This document shows positions 45,199 to 56,712 of a stretch of 64,000 bases of DNA, one piece after another (within the stretch, counting starts at the first letter, position 1; the number at the start of each line of letters is the position of its first letter). This DNA comes from Siderastrea radians (lineage: Eukaryota; Cnidaria; Anthozoa; Scleractinia; Rhizangiidae): positions 6,751,537 to 6,815,536 of the forward strand of contig OZ024894.1 in the NCBI GenBank assembly GCA_964017195.1, in the 5' to 3' direction. Below the pieces are notes generated by a model, which was not told where the DNA came from, made no database searches, and was given only the letters and a program-made list of their open reading frames with translations. The translations under genes and the position numbers were made by a program.

Positions 45199-47227
45199 AA
45201 ATGTTATCCCTTGTGCACTCATTACGGGCCTATATTTTGACAAGGACGGGGTGAGGGTGGCTACTATACCGAGCTAATGAAGTTAACATCGGCACAATGC
45301 ACAGTTATGATTTAGATAACTACAGTGAATACAACTTAACTTAAGTTTATCACTGAATCATTTCTACAGATTAACAAGGGAAAAACGGGTCTGGAAACTT
45401 ACTTTAAACTAACTTAAGTTACCGGCATCGAGCTTCATTTTATACTCATATAACAATGACATAATGTTAAACAAAAACTGCTGTTCCCTCTACTACGCTT
45501 GTTTTTCTACCTAATTTTACGGTATTCATGTCATTCACAGAATGAGCTTGGGCTACTCATGTTGGGACTCGACCATTCCAAGGGCCTGTGTTGGAACAAA
45601 GTTGGAAAAAATCTCGCTTAGCGCACGAACCAACCTAACAAGAACAAAGTGAACAGAGACAGAGCTGTTAGAATTGCTTTGTTTGCTGAAGCTTTTGTAG
45701 TCGGCCGATCTGTACTTGCGGGAGCCCGATCAAGCTTCTTTAGCAAACGAGGGACATCGTCGGTCACCAAAGCCGAAGCATTCTTCGCAATCAGCAATTC
45801 AAGGGTTTTTTCGTCTTTTTTCCTCTGCTCGTCCGTCAGCGCCAAGTTGTCGATGATGAAAGCGCCAAAACTGAGGTCAGGGCTGTAGTTTTCTGCAAAC
45901 GTCTGGAAAGTGTTGTTCGAGTACTGCGGATTGTTGAAAATGTTGTAGTCCATGACGACGAAGCTGGAGTTGGTGGACTTTAAGAGATCGCCAGTTTGGA
46001 AGAGGAAGTCCATGAATTCTGTGCCATTGGGCGCCCTTTCAACGCACTGTCGCATTCCAGGTAAATCTCCAAACTCGCTTTTCATTGTATCAGCATAACT
46101 TTGGTCCCACATGCCTTTTTTTGTAAAATGTGCCCACGACAAGAGACGGATTCTGCTGTTTGGCTGACACGATCTTAAATGGATCAAACGATGACAGAAG
46201 AACGTTTTTGCCTACTCCTTTATCGGTAACGAGTTTTGCGACTGCTCGGCCAACGTTTTCGCTTTCTGTGAAGTTTTGTAGGTAGCCTGGCTTCATCTAA
46301 ACATAAATAAAATAAAATAAAATTATTTCCGTCGAATACAAAAATAATTGTTTAAATTTATCGAGAGGGGAAAAGAATTTAAGAGTCACTGGACGAAACT
46401 AGGATGGGCGGTGCCGATCAGTGAGTAATCAATATACGAAAGCTGGAGTGGTTTTCAATCGCTAGCCGTGCAGTATTGAAAAGTATCTACTTAACCGATA
46501 CTTGAGTCCATTTCGTACGTGCATTTGCTTCCAAAGCTTGCATTCTACTGGTCACCACCAAGTGGCGTGTCAGTTCCATATTTGGTAACATGCAGGTGCC
46601 TACGGCCGTCTACAAAGAGGCCCTTTTAGGGGGCTACGAATGTCGCTAGTCTGAATTTCAAAACCCTTCGTTTCACGTATTGAGGAGGAAGCCATGTCCC
46701 TGCCGGTATTCTACTATTGTATTTGCGTTTGTCTTCGCCGCTGTCGCAGTTTCACTCCATCTTTGTGCCGTTTGTCGCCATTTCACCTGCCGTATGTCGC
46801 TGTTTCACGGCCATGTCGTTTGTCGGAATTTACCCTAACAGGGTCTCAGTGGATGCAGGGAATGAGTACACTTCAATTACGTTTAAGTACATCACTAGTT
46901 CCTTGTCTTTTACTGCATCGATGATTTCAGACAGTAATGGTATTTTTCGTGTTTTGCCCAAATTGTACTGTTTGGTTTCTGTGATACAAACAAAATTCCT
47001 TTCAGTATAAGAAGCCGACAGTTCAAGGAAACGTAATCAAATGTTACCGTGTTGCAGACAAACTTAGCTAGAATATCCTTGATTTATTAAAATTTTCACT
47101 GAGGTCAGTTGCATAGCTTCTAGTTTTCTCATTGTTTGGCCGCACACCGCTTATTAAATGAATACGCCTGCTTTTTGCCTTATAAGGAAATTGTTAATTG
47201 TGACTAGTGTCTATTGTCTAGTGCCGT
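45199..47227. repeat. Older duplicate of the GDPD 3' region
   Basis: Homologous to about 10943-12770 (and 17156-18983), starting at AATGTTATCCCTTGTGCACT and ending at TCTAGTGCCGTG. It diverges by scattered substitutions and indels, including an extra block around 46610-46850, so it predates the 6.2-kb tandem duplication. Confidence 0.85.
45618..46978 (-). pseudogene. GDPD copy 3: truncated, frameshifted
   Basis: Only the last two exons remain: exon 3 at 46978-46881, with usable splice signals, and exon 4 at 46296-45618. The signal peptide and the catalytic His/Glu/Asp exons 1 and 2 are gone, because homology stops at 47227. Exon 4 carries a seventh T in a six-T run near 46117-46123, shifting the frame after GTFYKK; the remaining sequence and hydrophobic tail (FTLFLLGWFVR) are well kept. 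It cannot make the enzyme. Confidence 0.8.
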
Positions 47228-50200
47228 GCGCGTTTGGGTGCAGTTTAAAAGTGACAGCAATACAACCACCACCTACAAGGGATTCAAGGCCTCCTTTACT
47301 GCGGGTAAGAATAAACGGTCTGTATTAAATGGGATGCGTGTAACAAAACGCATAAAACGACAAATAAAAGATAACGAGCCAAGGGCTTAACTAACTACAA
47401 GGCAGAACGACAGAACGACAGTGATGACTGTAGTGTACATAACCTGCCCTTTCTTGGCTAGCCTTCTAATTTTTCTATTTCTCTTTCATACAATTTGTTA
47501 ATTTCAATGCAAACTGTTTAATCTAATTCAAATGCTATCCTAGTTCTGTTTTGCTTTCCTAGTAACTGTATTTCGTTTTAATTTTCTACCTTTTTTTATC
47601 AAGCCGCGTTAACCAGTTTTAGGTCTCAAAGTCTTTCTCTTGTGATTTTCTACAATTTGGGTACCTCAATGCAAATCGTTCTAATCTTAGCCATTTTTTG
47701 ATCTATGGATCTTTTTGTCTGTTTTTGTAATCCATTCGTCTCTTGCTTCATATTTTAAAAGTCCTTAGCCTGTGAGATTTTGTTCCTTTGTAAGACTAGT
47801 TTGTGCCGGCGTTTTGAACAGATTAATCTAAAATTATGAGCTCTGAGCTTAGATCGTTTAAACTTTTGATCCATATTTCCATAAACATTACACAGGCCAA
47901 AAACTGAGCCATTGGCATACCGTAGATCCAGATCCCAATCCTCGTGATCTCACAAATCCCATCACCTGTGTCTGATCAATCCTATGACTCATTAATCCCT
48001 TTTTTAAGTAATTTTAATTGTAGTCATATTCATCTTAATTGTAGTTAAATTTATTTTAATTGTTGTAATCCTCTGATTCATTAATCCCTGATTTTTTATT
48101 TCTACATTACTGTCTTTATATTTCTCAGGCCAAGATCGTTTGTCCACCAGCAACCCGTTGACACTGCTGTTCATCTCGGCTCTGCTCATGTTTACCAAAG
48201 AAAGCGTGTTCTAAGTCAATCAAGGGGTCTGAGTGGGGTCTGGTAAGCACTGAGAGCTGCGAGATTGCAGAGAATATTGTAACTTTAAACTGATAAAAAT
48301 AAGAATTTTCATTAACATCCAGGAAATTAGTTAAACACCTGTCGGCCGAAATCTTAAGCGTTTGGCTAAATGTACTGACAGGATAAGAAATCAGCATGTA
48401 ATTATGTCAACTTTTGTTTACGGGTAGTTGAGTACTGAAGTCTATTATTGTCAGCTGACATTACAGGATCTTCGCTGAATGTGATAGATCGGCTGAGAAT
48501 AGACGAACTTGAAAAACAAGTAATTTAGCGCCCCATTCAGACCCTGCATCACGTGTGTTCAGTTCTGGGAGGGTCTCCCACATAAAAGTGACAGGGCTGC
48601 TCGTTATAGATGAGAGACTAAAATATGGTTTTCGGAACGGGATTTGAAGTGCACAGGCTCAGTTTGAGGGTACAAAAAGTATAGAATTAGCATAGTTCAA
48701 GAGACAAAAAAAACCGTCAAAAGAGCAACGTTGGCTTCAGAATATATAGCAATTTAGACTTCTGGACGACCTGTGACGAATTCAAATTTGAAAAACTACA
48801 ATTCACTTCCATCCTTGCAGTCCTTAGACTGCGAGGATGGATTACATTTAATAGTGGTAAGCGATCAGGGATTGAAACTCGCGTGGTCTAATAACAAACA
48901 CTGTAGGCTGGGCGAGTAAGATTGAATAAGAAGACATGCTTTTAGCAATTCGGATTTTAGGCAAAGAGAAAAAGCGACCGTTTTGCAGTCTTAAATCGTG
49001 CACTTCATCCCCAAACTACTTTTTCTGTCTTACCGTTTAGAATCTTTCCATCCAATTTAGTTGGATATAGTGGCATTTAACATAGAAATGAGGCAAGCGA
49101 AATTTCGGTTTTAGGGGAACACTGCCAATGGACCCCTTTTAAACTCGGTCCCTTTCAAAATGTAATCGAGCAATCGAGCACCCCTGTCACCTTTATGAAG
49201 GAGTTCCGCCCTGGTTTTGAATGGAGTGTTTTGTAATTTGCACGTGTGGGAACAGCATATTAACTTAGGAAATTACACAGCAATATTTCTAGAGCGTTAT
49301 AATAGTATAAGCTGAAAGAGAGTTTCCAGTTTTTGCGTTATTATTGCTTTCTAGTTGTTTTTATCAACAGTTAAGATCCCTTCCCACCCAAGGATAAATT
49401 GGTATGATACTGAGACGCAGTTTCAGTGAATCCCGGTTTACCTGGTCGTCGTCGAACCAGTTAAACCTGGGGGGAGACTTGACCCACGTTTGTTTATAGA
49501 GATACAGAGGACAAAAAAGCCCTAAAATACCAACCTGTTTAGGAAAACGCCCTTCACTTCAGGTCCTTGGTTAGAACGAATAACAAAATACACACTCTCG
49601 TTTTACATAATTTTAAGTTGTTTAAAAGACCGGCAAATGTCTTCGATCTAGGATTGTATTAGCCATATTTAACGACGACAGTCGTGCAACCATGTTGAAA
49701 ACAAGTTCAGACCTTGTTTTGGTAAAACTCGCATAAATTTACATACCCTGTTTAGTTTAGAACATAGAGGCCAAAAACCATACCCTGTCCAGCGGCACGT
49801 CCCCGTATAGGCCATACAAGTCCCCCCTGGGAGTCGATTTTGAATCGAATCGATTTCAAAGTATTAAATTACTCCTGCAAAGTCTTATATTTTTAGTTGC
49901 ACAGGTTCGTTAGCTAATAAATCACTGAAAAAAGGCAAATTGCATTGGAGTGTTCTTTCCTTTGACAACCTCTAGCTGAATAGTTTGTGGCTCCAATTGA
50001 GCCCAGGCGTGCGTTTCTTGAAGCTGCGAACCTTTTTGGGCCGATTTCGTGCATGATAATTCTACACTCTATCTTGAAAACAAGGAAGTTTCTAAGTGTG
50101 AGACTAAGAAGTGAGTTAAACATTTCTTATCTTAAAGACATGTCAAAATAACAGCGTTCTAGACGGATATGGTTGCAATTGGCATTTCGGGGACGAAACG

Positions 50201-50640
50201 TTGTCGTGACTGCTTTCGAGAAACGTGCACCAGGTGCATTCGATTGATCGCATTCTGGAATCAGAATAGAATAGAAGGGAATGGAATGGAAAGGAACCAA
50301 ACGGAACGGAATGGAATATCACTTTTGAATGGTATACGTTTGCACTGCGATAACTGAAGCGTTATACAAACAAAGTGCAATATATTCGTATTCTAATGGT
50401 AGCTAAGTTACAATTATCCGGATTGTAATCCGGATTGTAATTATCCGGATTACAATTATCCAGAATGTTACATTCTGGAATAACACAAATAAGTGTATGC
50501 CACACAGGTGAATACTGATTTACACGCGCACTGTTTGGCAAGGCAAACTCCAGTTCAGTGAATAACAGGACTAATTTAATTTACAACATAGTCTGTTCTG
50601 TTGTTGTTTTGTTTTGTTTTTCTTTTTTGTTTTTTTTGTT
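47228..50640. other. No gene recognised
   Basis: Several scattered frames (60-90 codons) show no known domain. Visible details are a TTTAATTGTAGT-rich stretch near 48010-48065, another copy of the AAAAACCATACCCT repeat near 49768, and an ATTATCCGGATTGTAATCCG palindrome near 50416-50462. Confidence 0.35.
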
Positions 50641-50670
50641 GTTGTTGTTGTTTTGTTGTTTTTTTTTTCT
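50585..50670. repeat. (GTT)n/T-rich low-complexity tract
   Basis: Alternating GTT and T runs immediately upstream of the DIRS-like relic. Reverse strand reads (CAA)n, as at 27990. Confidence 0.7.
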
Positions 50671-50731
50671 GGTAGGCTAAGGCATTTGGATTCAGCATGG
50701 ATGAGTCTCACAACAGACAAAAAATTCAAAA

Positions 50732-52080
50732 GTGAAAGAAATCATTAATTCAGAAATTGTTCATCTGCTCGAACTGGGTGTTAATGACCCTGCTGTACAC
50801 TGTCCGGATGAATACATTTCCTCTGTTTTCGTAAGGAAAAAGAAAAGAGGCAAATACCGCATGATTTTGAATTTAAAGGGACTTAACAAGCATACTCAGA
50901 AACATCATTTCAAAATGGATACTCTTTGGTCTGCTGTGCGACTCATGACCCCAGATTTCTTTATTTCATCGCTTGATTTACGAGATGCTCACATCTCAGT
51001 TCCTATTGCTGAGGAACACCAAAAATGTCTTAGGTTTTACTGGCAGGGTTCTCGCTGCCAATACACAGGTATGCCAAATGGGCTGTCATCCGCGCCCAGG
51101 GTTTCTACCAGGCTGTTGAAGCCAGTGTACCGTACTTTAAGACAGAAAGGTCACCTTTATTTTGGGTATGTAGATGACTAATACCTTCATGGGTAGAGAT
51201 ACCGAGGAATGCCTTCTAAATATCTCTGATACACAAACTTTATTTACAGTTTAGGGTTTGTGATTAATATCGCAAAATTATCTGTAACACCGGCACAACG
51301 AAGTACATTATTAGGCTTTGTTCTTGAATATGTGTCAGTGACGATTACTTTCACTGAGGAAAAGAAAACTAAAGTGAAAACCTTTTGCACAGCAATGCAA
51401 CATAAACATGAAACTACCTATCACCGAGCTAGCCCAATTAGTTGGCACACTTGTCGCTAGCCTGCCTGGAGTACAGTTTGGGAAACTCCAATACAGGAAT
51501 TTAGAAATAGAAAAGAACGTAGCTCTCAGAGAGCATAAGGGCAGCTATGAAGCTCGGTTATCTTTGTCCCCAAGTGCAAAAGAAGGACTCGCCTGGTGGA
51601 TTGGAAATGTTGACAAGGCCTTTAATCCAATATCTCATGGAAATCCTGTCATTGAAATTAGAATAGCTGCTTCAAAAAAGGGGTGGGATGAGTACCTAAT
51701 GACGGTAACACTACCCAAGACCTGTGGTCCTCTACAGGAAGCCAGTTGCACATTAATGAATTAGAATTGAAGGCGATTCACTTCGCTCTGCAAGCTTTTG
51801 GTGAAAGGCTAAATAATAAGCTTCTCAAAATGCTTTGTGACAACTCAACAGCAGTAACATACATTAATGCTATGGGAGGCATAAGATCCCCAAGTTGTAA
51901 TCAAATCGCATATGACTTATGGGATTGGTGTGTAGATAACAATACATGGTTAACGGTCACCCACATAGCTAGAATGGAAGACACTGAGGCTGACAAAGAG
52001 TCCCGTTCATTTAATGACCGAATTGAATGGACCCTAAAAAGGGGGATTTTTTAGCAAATTACTACCCATTGGGGCATCCC
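50732..52080 (+). pseudogene. RT-RNase H of the second DIRS-like relic
   Basis: RT motifs: VFVRKKKRGKYRMILNLKG (50827-50880), HHFKMDTL, FISSLDLRDAH with the first catalytic aspartate, MPNGLSSAPR, and YVDD at about 51168-51179, after which the frame stops. RNase H follows with ELELKAIHFAL, CDNSTAVTYINAMGG (about 51836-51880), and ARMEDTEADKESRSF. At least four frame changes or stops are present. The later stretch to about 52250 continues in other frames with IPEIDLFATRLNAQLPRF, the conserved post-RNase H motif of this order. Confidence 0.75.
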
Positions 52081-52439
52081 AGAAATTGACCTATTTGCAA
52101 CCAGACTTAATGCACAGCTCCCTAGGTTTGTCTCTTGGAAACTTGATCAAGCCTCTTGTTTTGTGGATGCATTTACTATCAGTTGGGACTCATAGTATTT
52201 TTATGCTTTTCCACCTTTCTGTCAAATTAACACAGATGCTTAGTGTACCTCAGGGAATCATGATCTTACCCCATTGGCCCACTCTGGTGGCCACAGCTGC
52301 TGAGAATGATAATTGCAATCCCACTTGTGTTGTTGAGGAACCAGGACCTACTTTCACTATCACACTCTCCTCGGACATTTTACCCGTTAAGAGAGAAACT
52401 GACTTTGTTGGCGTCTCTCCTGTCTGGCAGTCCATCCAG

Positions 52440-53350
52440 GATGGAGGAATTTCAAAGGTAGCAGCTAGGCTCATCATGGCCTCCTGGAAGGGTGGGACAA
52501 AGAAACAGTACAGTACCTACATCTAAAAATGGCAAAACTTTTGTAATCAGAGGCAAATCAATCCCGTTCAACCATCTCTAGTGTCTGTGCGTGACTTTCG
52601 TACGGCGCTATACCAACAGGGCCTCGCGTAAAAGGCCATTAACACCGCTAGAAGTGCTTTGTCCAGTTATATTACATTAGAAGATGGGACATGTGTGAGA
52701 AAACGCCCATTAGTGTCCAAGCTGATGGAGGGTATTTTCCACGAAAAAACACCATGACCAAAGGACACAGGTATTTGGGATGTGTCTATTGTTCTATCAC
52801 ACCTTCAGGTCTCTATCTCCTCTGCATAGATTGTCCTTGAAGGAGCTTACGTTGAAATTGCTTTTATTAATTTTATTAGTTTTTGGCCAAAAAGGCTAAA
52901 CTGTTCATTTGTTAAATGTTGGCCACGTGGTTTTTTCAAATAATTGCTATACTTTCCAGACTGTTGAACATTTGAAACAAAGAAGACCAGGAGTCAATAA
53001 CTCACTTGTTAAATGTAAACTTAAAGCATTTGAAGATAAAACTCCATCTGTTCTCAGCACACTACAGGAGTATTTGGCAAGGATCCAAACATTAAGGGGC
53101 TCAGAAAGCCGAATGTTTATTAGCTATCAGAGATCCTTCAAGAAAGTTAGTAGAGATACTATAAGCAGTTGGGTGAAATCTGTTCTCATTGACCACACAG
53201 CACTAGTGCCACTTGTACATCTGCAGCCAACAATGCATCAGTAAGCCTTGATGAGTCTTGCAGACAGCTGGGTGGTCCTCAGAGACTACCTTCGCAAGCC
53301 TGTTGCTAAAGAGAGTACGTTTGCTGATCGGGTACTCAGCACTGTGAGCA
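52440..53350 (+). pseudogene. Tyrosine recombinase of the second DIRS-like relic
   Basis: The N-terminal core-binding part includes MASWKGGTKKQYSTYIKWQ and ARSALSSYITLEDG. The catalytic part includes LSLKELTLKLLLL near 52836-52874 and SRDTISSWVKSVL near 53151-53190, with HSTSATCTSAANNASVS at about 53200-53242 where HSTRxAS is normal. The second catalytic arginine is therefore serine, and several stops break the frame. Non-functional. Confidence 0.7.
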
Positions 53351-53449
53351 ACACACCTGAGTAAAATAAAGTTTGTTCTGTGACTGTGCTTAATGCTCGT
53401 GTTGCTTCAAAATCTCGTGTGATCTCACAGCACGATAAAGAGGTAGAAT

Positions 53450-53699
53450 AGTAAAATTATACGAGACTTACCTGTAAGTTGAAGTTTGATTGAGATTCTA
53501 CTGAGTTATAAAGTGCTGGAAGATTACATGTCCTCCCATCCACCCTTAGTACAGCGGGTGCCATGAAACACTCGCATTAAGCGTTTAAACACTGAGTTGG
53601 TGCATGCTCTTGCGATCTCATGTACTCTCCCAGCATTTTATAACTTGGTAAAATCTCAATCAAACTTCAACTTAGGGGTAGGTCTCGTTTGATTTTACT
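53450..53699. repeat. 70-bp inverted repeat of the DIRS-like relic
   Basis: Arms 53450-53519 and 53630-53699 are reverse complements with a few mismatches; both contain AAGTTGAAGTTTGATTGAGA and end at the loop side in GCTGG. The loop is 110 bp. Terminal inverted repeats are expected for DIRS-type elements; here both arms lie on the same side of the coding region, so this may be a terminal repeat next to an internal complementary region, or a solo rearrangement. Confidence 0.75.
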
Positions 53700-53934
53700 G
53701 TAGTTCACATATTATAAACGCCATGCGGAAAAATTTTTGTTTTTATTATGTCATAAAAAAGCGCTGGAACAACTCTTCAACTCGTTAATCTCTGTGCGTT
53801 GTCGACCAGAACTCAAATCTGACTGGTAGCAAAGAAATTACCATCCAAAAAATATTTCATTCACGCCTGCTGAGGTAACTGTAACTTGAAAGATTGACTG
53901 TCATTCAGTCATAAATTTTGCTGATCGCTAATAT

Positions 53935-54062
53935 GTAGAGGATATTACACGGCGGTGCGAAGATATGAATTTAATTTTCGAATCGGGTAAAAACAATATT
54001 TTGCCAACGGGCGCAGCGAGTGAGTAAATATTGTTTTTTTCAACGGAAATTAAATTCATATT
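53935..54062. mobile_element. Hairpin MITE
   Basis: TATGAATTTAATTTTCG near the left end pairs with AAATTAAATTCATA on the right, and AACAATATTT pairs with AAATATTGTT around a GC-rich loop containing GCGCAGCGAGTGAG. Flank GGATATTACACGGCGG. About 130 bp, non-coding. Confidence 0.6.
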
Positions 54063-54475
54063 TTGTAAGCTGCCATGTAATTTTCTTTTGAGATAAGAGT
54101 ATTTTTTGCACAAAGCAACAGCGCAAAAGCGGGAAATGACGTCATCGACGTCCTCACTAGTGAGGATATGGAGAATACGCCACTCGAGTAGCGGGTGTAG
54201 TTTCCACTAACTTCCCTCTTGTCTATATAACAAAAGGTGATGTCCGTCAGTGCACAGGGTCCAGAGCAGTTAAATTTGAACTTAAGAATTACGCTTCGTA
54301 CATCTGACTTTGCAAAATGCATAACACCTTGTCATTTTGCCAATAAATTTGCCCCATGCAAACTTTGTGAATCCAATTTGAACGGCTTTCTTCTCTTTCC
54401 GTACGCTGTTTTTATCGATCTTTTCGCTCGTCTGGTATAGCTGTTAACCGCAGACCATTTTCCGTGGACACTTAA

Positions 54476-55781
54476 GGTGTTTCGATACAGTTTTTTGGGA
54501 CCATACCTAACTTTTTGAATCGGCTTTTAGACAGTCTTCTCCTTGTCAGATCAACGTGAAATTTGCAATACTTGTTGGTTTTGGATTGAACTTTTCGCGT
54601 CGTTTACATTTTGTAAAAATCGATATTTCCATGACAACGATAAACAAAAATCCTCGAAAACAGTAAAATTGAAATTTTGCACGATCCAGCTTTCGCTTCG
54701 AAAAGAGAATACCAGCGTCTTAAAGTATGGTGTATGGCAAACAAAATATACAAGAACAAAAAATTCTGTATGTTTGTTTTGAAGTAAATCACAAAAACAT
54801 TTTCAACCTTAGTTTTTGCCTAGTAATAGTAAATGCACTGAAAAATAATCAACGCTTTGATGAAATGGCTAGTAAATACTGTTAAAATGTGTCTTTTACT
54901 TATTATTTTACGCCTAGAAAGTTTTGTTGAACCTGGTGTTTGCGATCTCGAGAACGACTTGTTTTTCTAAGATCATTCGCGTAATAATTTCGTGGTAATT
55001 TTTTTATTTTGAGCGCTTTTGCGAAAATCTTAAGAACGGCTCGATAGATTTTTTTTAAATATTGAACATGCGCGCTTGACGATGTGACCAATTTTAGTTT
55101 TGAGTCTTATTAACATTAATTCACTGGAACACTTTTAGATTTAAAGTTAAAGAGGATGTATGAACCGACGGAGAAGGTTGCGTTACAAATTCACGGTTGG
55201 CAAGTAGATGCTAATATATTCAAAGTAATGCGTCATTCATTGCTTCGTGATTGAAAAATTACCACAAAATTTTTATGCGAATGATCTTAGAAAAACAAGT
55301 CGTTCTCGAGATCGCGAGCACCAGTTTCAACAAAACTTTCTAGGCGTAAAATAGTAAGTAAAAGACACATTTAAGAGTATTTACTAGCCATTTCAGCAAA
55401 GCGTTGATTATTTTTCAGTGCATTTACTATTACTAGGCAAAAACTAAGGTTGAAAATGTTTTTGTGATTTACTTCAAAACAAACATACAGAATTTTTTTG
55501 TTCTTGTATATTTTGTTTGCCATACACCACAGTTTAAGACGCTGGTATTCTCTTTTCGAAGCGAAAGCTGGATCGTGCAAAATTTCAATTTTACTGTTTT
55601 CGAGGATTTTTGTTTATCGTTGTCATGGAAATATCGATTTTTACAAAATGTAAACGACGCTAAAGTTCAATACAAAACCAACAAGTATTGCAAATTTCAC
55701 GTTGATCTGACAAGGAGAAGACTGTCTAAGAGCAGATTCAAAAAGTTAGGTATGGTCCTAAAAAAATTGTATCGAAACACC
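54476..55781. mobile_element. 1.3-kb foldback element flanked by TTAA
   Basis: Arms of about 530 bp are near-perfect reverse complements (outer ends GGTGTTTCGATAC and GTATCGAAACACC). TTAA lies at 54472-54475 and 55782-55785. The loop (about 55020-55250) is AT-rich. Mirrored open frames on opposite strands are by-products of the symmetry. Non-autonomous, with the same target as the 21.9-kb and 32.3-kb elements but different ends. Confidence 0.9.
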
Positions 55782-55785
55782 TTAA

Positions 55786-55809
55786 CCCGTTGCCCTTTGG
55801 GGCAACGGG
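55786..55809. repeat. Perfect 10-bp-stem hairpin
   Basis: CCCGTTGCCC, loop TTTG, GGGCAACGGG. It begins directly after the TTAA of the foldback element. Confidence 0.75.
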
Positions 55810-56527
55810 TCTCCTTCGGATAGCGAAGCTTTGCGAACGAGGCACGAAGTGGCGAGTAAAGGGACAAGCGAGAAAACTTCTACCACCCGATCTGGATCGA
55901 TTCCAGCACGGCAGCAGCTGGTGACGGAAGTGAGCGATACCGGAAACGGAAGAGAAGTGGACAATACTGATTGAAAGTTCAAAACATCAGATGTGGAGGG
56001 AGTTGGAAAAAGGCAAGTTCGCCTTGAAAAGGTCAGTTCTGTTTCAAGAAAGCCAGCGTGAGGGGAAGAAATTGAAATTTTAAAATTTCTTGCAGGCTAT
56101 CACTGAATTATCAAATAGACCACCAAAATCACACAACGCTGAAAGGCATACTTGAACAATATGATCTGAGCGGCTCTGAAAAGGAGAATTTTGTTTTGAA
56201 TGGCAGAGAAATGGGCATAATTTTGAGTGAGGTCTTTCTGGAGGCGACTCGAGTGCAGCGGCAAACGGTAACCAAACCCACTATCGAAGAAGTCACATAT
56301 GGAGGAAGATTAACTGAATGGGAAGGCTTGTAGGATCCTCTTCTCGTTGTGCAATTAACTCAAGCGTTGTTAGCGATCGCCCACGGAGACTTTCAAGATC
56401 TCCTCGTAGGTAAAATCTTCTTCTAGAAAGGTCCACGGAGTGAAAGCTTTTTCTTCGATATCTTCCAGCGCGTTCTTGCAATTTTGCATTGCAAGGCAAA
56501 GTTCGCCACCAACGCTTCTGGAAATTA
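55810..56527. other. No gene recognised
   Basis: A minus-strand frame (56293-56688) overlaps the following foldback and has no known domain. Nothing else can be supported. Confidence 0.3.
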
Positions 56528-56712
56528 GACTGCGAGTAGTCTCTAATTTTGGCGGTGGCGATTGTGTGGCGGGCGAAATACACACACGCGCGCACGCGAA
56601 ATGTCGAGGCTACCGACGCGAAGAGAGCGCCGAAAATTTCCCGCGCGCGCGTGTGTATTTCGCCTACCCTACAAATCGCCATCGCCAAAATTAGAGACTA
56701 CTCGCAGTCTAC
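56528..56712. mobile_element. 185-bp foldback repeat
   Basis: GACTGCGAGTAGTCTCTAAT at the left mirrors ATTAGAGACTACTCGCAGTC at the right; arms are about 66 bp and include CGAAATACACAC/GTGTGTATTTCG. The GC-rich loop holds alternating CG runs. Frames rich in Arg and His across it are symmetric artefacts. Confidence 0.8.

Larger units (their letters stand above)
50690..53360 (+). mobile_element. Second DIRS-like retrotransposon relic
   Basis: RT, RNase H and tyrosine recombinase remnants occur in DIRS order over about 2.7 kb with multiple frame breaks. Sequence style differs from the 6.5-10.9 kb element (for example HHFKMDTL and YVDD), so this is a separate lineage. A 70-bp inverted repeat sits downstream at 53450-53699. 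Confidence 0.75.

Noticed and set aside
54543..55823. Mirrored ORFs on both strands (similar peptides at 54.6 and 55.5 kb)
   Set aside because: They follow from the near-perfect inverted repeat of the foldback element and show no known domain.
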